From positions 1 to 9,108 of the forward strand of contig JAEZLB010000132.1 of assembly GCA_023435945.1 (NCBI GenBank): 9,108 nt of DNA. The letters are read 5' to 3'. Both the position numbers and the translations under genes were made by a program. This DNA comes from Pseudomonadota bacterium. Lineage in GTDB: Bacteria > Pseudomonadota > Gammaproteobacteria > Burkholderiales > Burkholderiaceae_D. Of this stretch, positions 6,217 through 9,108 are shown in pieces (position 1 is the stretch's first letter; every line of letters begins with the position of its first letter). The notes under the pieces were generated by a model. The model did not search any database, was not told where the DNA came from, and was given only the letters and a program-made list of their open reading frames with translations.

Positions 6217-7500
6217 TCACTCCAGGGGAGCACCACGCAAGCGGCCCACCTCGACTGGAGAGACAAGGCCGCCGTCATTGCCCCATGAGCTTCGGATATA
6301 GGAAACAACGGCAGCCACTTCCTCATCATCCAGCGCCATGCTGAAAGGCGGCATGCCATAGGGGCGGGGATTGCCTTGCGTACTCGGCGGGAAGCCGCCG
6401 CTCAGGACCATGCGTACAGGATTGATGGCCGTATCGGCTTTCAGGGAAGCGTTGCCAGCCAGCGGAGGATAGGCAGGAGGCATGCCCTCTCCGTTTGCCG
6501 CATGACATTCGACACAGTATTGTTCATAAACCCTGGCACCGAGCTGCAGCACGGCTTCCGCATTGGCATTGGTACGGATGGTTTTTGCCGTCCCCTGCAC
6601 ATCGTTGCGCGAGAGGCTTTTCAGATAAACCGCCATGGAGTCCGCATCTTTTTCCGTAAGGTGCTGCAAACTGGTACTGACAACTTCTGCCATCGGACCG
6701 TACACTGCCCCATGACGGGACACACCGGTTTTCAGCAATGACGATATGTCTTGCACGTCCCAGGCGCCAAGTCCCTGATCCTTGTCTGCATGCAGCGAAG
6801 GCGCGTACCAGCTCTGCATGGGGATGAGACCGCCGGCAAAATTGTCACTTCCGTCATTGCCTCCCAGGGCGTCGCGGCTCGCATGACAGGCGCTGCAATG
6901 CCCCAGCCCCTGAACCAGGTAGGCACCCCGGTTCCAGTCCAGCGCCTGGTTCGTGTCCGGCTGATAGACACCGGGCTCGAAATAGAGCATTCGCCAGAAG
7001 GCCAGCAGAATCCGCTGGTTGTAGGGGAAACGCAAATCATGTTCCCTGTTCTGCTGCTTCACGGCGGGCACGGTCTGCAGATAGGCATGAATCGCATCTG
7101 AATCTTCGCGCGTTACATGGGTGTAATTTGTATAGGGAAAAGCGGGATACAGGAAACTGCCATCCCTGGATTTCCCATTGTGCATCGCGCGCCAGAAATC
7201 ATCGGAGGTCCAGCTGCCGATACCGGTTTCTTCATCGGGCGTGATGTTGGGCGCATAAATATCACCGAAGCCGGTGCGCATTACTCGCCCGCCCGCATAC
7301 TCGTCGCCGCCACGCGCCGTATGGCAGGCCATGCAGTTGCCTGCCCGCGCCAGGTATTCGCCACGTGCCCATTGCGCTGCCATATCGGTGACGGGCCTGC
7401 CCGGATGATCGAGGTCCGGCGATTCCACGACTTCAATCCCGATTATGGCGAGTGGCAGGAGAATCAGCAGAGCAACCAGGGCGAAAATAAATCTCTTCAT
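6217..7500 (-). CDS. Membrane-anchored tri-heme cytochrome c (dehydrogenase cytochrome-subunit type)
   Basis: A 427-residue c-type cytochrome facing the periplasm. A hydrophobic N-terminus (about 4-22) serves as an uncleaved anchor or signal. Three haem-binding CXXCH motifs lie at 56-60 (CMACH), 202-206 (CSACH) and 329-333 (CVECH), the layout of cytochrome subunits of membrane alcohol, gluconate and related dehydrogenases, which pass electrons from the substrate enzyme to ubiquinone or an oxidase. Candidate axial Met residues are Met269 in YGPM for haem 2 and Met383 or Met388 in GMPPFSM for haem 3. In domain 1 the segment reads YPAFPY (118-123), where many relatives have YPAMPY, so the sixth ligand of haem 1 is unclear. 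The start is the ATG at 7500, 20 bases after the upstream cytochrome's stop, with a weak ribosome-binding site. The partner dehydrogenase is not in the window. Confidence 0.88.
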   Translation of the reverse strand: MKRFIFALVALLILLPLAIIGIEVVESPDLDHPGRPVTDMAAQWARGEYLARAGNCMACHTARGGDEYAGGRVMRTGFGDIYAPNITPDEETGIGSWTSDDFWRAMHNGKSRDGSFLYPAFPYTNYTHVTREDSDAIHAYLQTVPAVKQQNREHDLRFPYNQRILLAFWRMLYFEPGVYQPDTNQALDWNRGAYLVQGLGHCSACHASRDALGGNDGSDNFAGGLIPMQSWYAPSLHADKDQGLGAWDVQDISSLLKTGVSRHGAVYGPMAEVVSTSLQHLTEKDADSMAVYLKSLSRNDVQGTAKTIRTNANAEAVLQLGARVYEQYCVECHAANGEGMPPAYPPLAGNASLKADTAINPVRMVLSGGFPPSTQGNPRPYGMPPFSMALDDEEVAAVVSYIRSSWGNDGGLVSPVEVGRLRGAPLE

Positions 7501-7520
7501 GACAAAAGCATCGTTATCGT

Positions 7521-8285
7521 TTATTGCGTTATGCCGCCGCAGGACATGGGAAGCTTCACCGTAGATGCCGGCGCCGGCACGATCTTCCCGGGCATAGCTT
7601 GAGAAGCCAGCCAGTCTGAGATGGCACCGATGTCCTCGGGAGTCAGCTTGTAACTGATGTCGGCCATGCAGTCGGGCGCTGCCGCTTTGCGCGAGCCCAG
7701 CTTCCAGGCACCGAACTGCGCTGCCAGATAGTCGCGCGGCAAACCGATCAGGCCGGGAATGGCAGGCAGCATGCCCGTCAGCGTTTCACCGTGACACGCG
7801 ACGCAGGCCGGAATACCTCTGGAAACATCCCCGCTGACGACCAGCGCCCTGCCATGCTCCAGTGCAGACGGCGACGCACTCGACTTCTGTGCTGGCGGAT
7901 AAGGCGGATGCTGTTGTGCAAAGTATGCTGCGATTTCAGCAATGTATTCGTCCGACAGGTGTGCCACCATGTGCGTCATGACCGGAGACTGTCGCCGCCC
8001 TTCCCGGAAATGAATCATCTGGTTGTATAGATAGGCGGCCGGCTTGCCTGCGATACGAGGGAAAAACCCCTCTCTGGTAGAACGCCCTTCCGCGCCATGA
8101 CAGGCGGCACACGCAGCTACCCGCTCGGCGATGGAATCCGTCAGTGGCAGGGCCTGCGAGAACGACGGACCGGCCAGGAGAAAAGCTCCTGCAGTCAGCG
8201 CAAGCTGAAGCATGCAACGTGACAATAAGCGCACAGGCCTGGCCGCAGTGCGAAGCTTGCTCAAATCCCTACCTATTTGTTCCAT
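7521..8285 (-). CDS. Di-heme cytochrome c, c4-like, periplasmic
   Basis: A 254-residue exported cytochrome with two c-type domains. A basic then hydrophobic N-terminus (about 10-44, ending near FSQA) is a signal peptide. CXXCH motifs are CAACH at 59-63 and CVACH at 161-165. Likely axial Met residues are Met103 or Met106, before LSDEYIAEIAAYF, and Met207, before the similar LTPEDIGAISDWL; this duplicated pattern is that of cytochrome c4. It is somewhat longer than typical c4 (about 190-210 mature residues), with a Ser/Pro/Ala linker between domains and a 20-residue tail. I start it at the ATG at 8285 because AAGGA lies 8 bases upstream and the signal peptide begins soon after; the open frame continues upstream to 8402 but with a signal-unlike sequence. 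It is the first gene of a two-gene operon and probably relays electrons to or from the tri-heme protein. Confidence 0.88.
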   Translation of the reverse strand: MEQIGRDLSKLRTAARPVRLLSRCMLQLALTAGAFLLAGPSFSQALPLTDSIAERVAACAACHGAEGRSTREGFFPRIAGKPAAYLYNQMIHFREGRRQSPVMTHMVAHLSDEYIAEIAAYFAQQHPPYPPAQKSSASPSALEHGRALVVSGDVSRGIPACVACHGETLTGMLPAIPGLIGLPRDYLAAQFGAWKLGSRKAAAPDCMADISYKLTPEDIGAISDWLASQAMPGKIVPAPASTVKLPMSCGGITQ

Positions 8286-8683
8286 CACGATCTTCCTTCT
8301 TTCCGCCAGCTTGCCTGCATGCCAGTCACATTCTGTATGGCTTTTGCATTGTCCCATTCGCTTCGCCTGCAAAACAGAAGCAGAAATGAGCGTTTTTTGC
8401 ATACCAGAGCAAAGAAAGGTTCCGTCCTTCCCTGCCCTTGCAGCATCATGGGTGACATCGGAAAGGCACTGTTATTTCGGCAATAAGCGGAACAGAATCG
8501 CAGGAAATGGAATCTGATATGGTCTTTTATAAATCGCCTGCATCTGTTCTGTTGCAGAGAAAAAGCCGAGAATCACACTTGGTTAAAGTCCATCGTTTCT
8601 CAGACTTATGCTCAGGCTGGAAGCGGCAGGACATGCAACAGAGGAGCGCCCTGGCTGGCGCCGCGTGAGCTGTGGGGAGGAAT
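8286..8683. other. Divergent intergenic region upstream of the cytochrome operon and TM2 gene
   Basis: Nearly 400 bases without a credible gene. It should hold promoters for both flanking genes. I see TATAAA at 8528-8533 without a matching -35 box, and a weak TTATT-TCGGC-AATAA stem-loop around 8471-8485. No FNR-type dyad or sigma-54 site could be found by eye. Confidence 0.5.
8291..8298 (-). promoter_or_regulatory. Ribosome-binding site of the di-heme cytochrome gene
   Basis: AAGGAAGA on the minus strand, with the AAGGA core ending 8 bases before the ATG at 8285. This decides the start against in-frame upstream ATGs at 8402 and elsewhere. Confidence 0.75.
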
Positions 8684-9106
8684 ATGCAAACCAGACACAA
8701 GAGCAAGACGATGGCCTGCCTGCTTGCCATCGTGACAGGCTGGGCGGGGATGCACCGGTTTTACCTTTATGGCCTGAGGGACAAGGCGGCCTGGGCTTAT
8801 CCGCTTGCCAGTCTGCTTTATGTCTTCGTCGGACTGATTGCTTACCGGACCGAATCCCTGGAAGCCTTGGTCTTTACCCTGCTCCCCTTGCCGGTTTTCC
8901 TTGCGATACTTGAATCGCTGATGCAGGGCCTGACCGATGACCGCCTGTGGGATCAGCGACATAATCCGCATTTACCCCAGGTCACGCAATCAAAATGGCC
9001 CCTGGTCACGCTGCTTGCCATCACCTTCGGCGCAGGTTTTGTCGCACTGGTGGCCGGAATGGCACGCATTACCGACCTGCTTTACACCGGCGGTTCTTTT
9101 GGCTGA
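8684..9106 (+). CDS. TM2-domain membrane protein of unknown function
   Basis: A small inner-membrane protein of 140 residues. The N-terminal half matches the TM2 domain pattern: a hydrophobic helix (about 10-20), then the signature GMHRFYLYG (22-30), a short polar turn, and a second helix (about 36-54). Two further hydrophobic segments (about 60-79 and 103-126) are joined by a charged loop rich in Asp, Arg and His (83-98), so it has about four helices rather than the minimal two. TM2 proteins have no general biochemical role assigned. The start is the ATG at 8684 because GGGGAGG lies just upstream (8674-8680); a GTG at 8672 would overlap that site. The stop is two bases from the window end. 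It is divergent from the cytochrome operon and gives no clue to its partners. Confidence 0.8.
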   Translation: MQTRHKSKTMACLLAIVTGWAGMHRFYLYGLRDKAAWAYPLASLLYVFVGLIAYRTESLEALVFTLLPLPVFLAILESLMQGLTDDRLWDQRHNPHLPQVTQSKWPLVTLLAITFGAGFVALVAGMARITDLLYTGGSFG

Positions 9107-9108
9107 CA

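Noticed and set aside
6005..6220. GTG-started 71-residue frame overlapping the tri-heme stop codon by four bases
   Set aside because: The overlap resembles coupling, but the protein is rich in Pro, Cys and His with no domain or membrane segment; likely chance.
8286..8402. 39-residue upstream extension of the di-heme cytochrome
   Set aside because: It would bury the signal peptide, while a strong ribosome-binding site precedes the ATG at 8285.

Overview
The window reads as an ordinary chromosomal stretch of a moderately GC-rich Gram-negative bacterium, most likely a betaproteobacterium. An oxalate/formate-type transporter, an OmpR-type two-component system, a c4-like cytochrome and a membrane-bound tri-heme cytochrome suggest Burkholderiales, possibly near Oxalobacteraceae. 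That placement is an inference from gene content, not a database match. I see no insertion sequences, phage genes, CRISPR arrays, tRNA or rRNA.

Layout: (1) 1-1130, minus: an OxlT-like major facilitator transporter whose C-terminus runs off the left edge. (2) 1131-1752: a long intergenic region holding a 7-bp inverted repeat, an intrinsic terminator facing the transporter that belongs to no visible gene, and three TTAA half-sites at exact 11-bp spacing just upstream of the next gene. (3) 1753-3865, plus: an OmpR-family response regulator and its membrane histidine kinase, overlapping by about 10 bases, divergent from the transporter. (4) 3971-5641, minus: a membrane protein with a degenerate GGDEF domain and a complete EAL domain, predicted to degrade cyclic di-GMP; it converges on the kinase gene. 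(5) 5642-6216: no credible gene, but several perfect hairpins. (6) 6217-8285, minus: a two-gene cytochrome operon, di-heme c4-like protein first, then membrane-anchored tri-heme cytochrome. (7) 8286-8683: divergent intergenic region. (8) 8684-9106, plus: a small TM2-domain membrane protein.

How the parts may work together: the two-component system probably controls itself through the 11-bp repeats and could also control the divergent transporter, linking a periplasmic signal to import of oxalate or a related organic acid. The cytochrome pair looks like the electron-transfer arm of a periplasmic or inner-membrane dehydrogenase, but no dehydrogenase lies in the window. The EAL protein is a separate signalling output. 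No complete new system is evident. The most interesting parts are the regulatory region between the transporter and the response regulator, and the hairpin-rich gap at 5642-6216.
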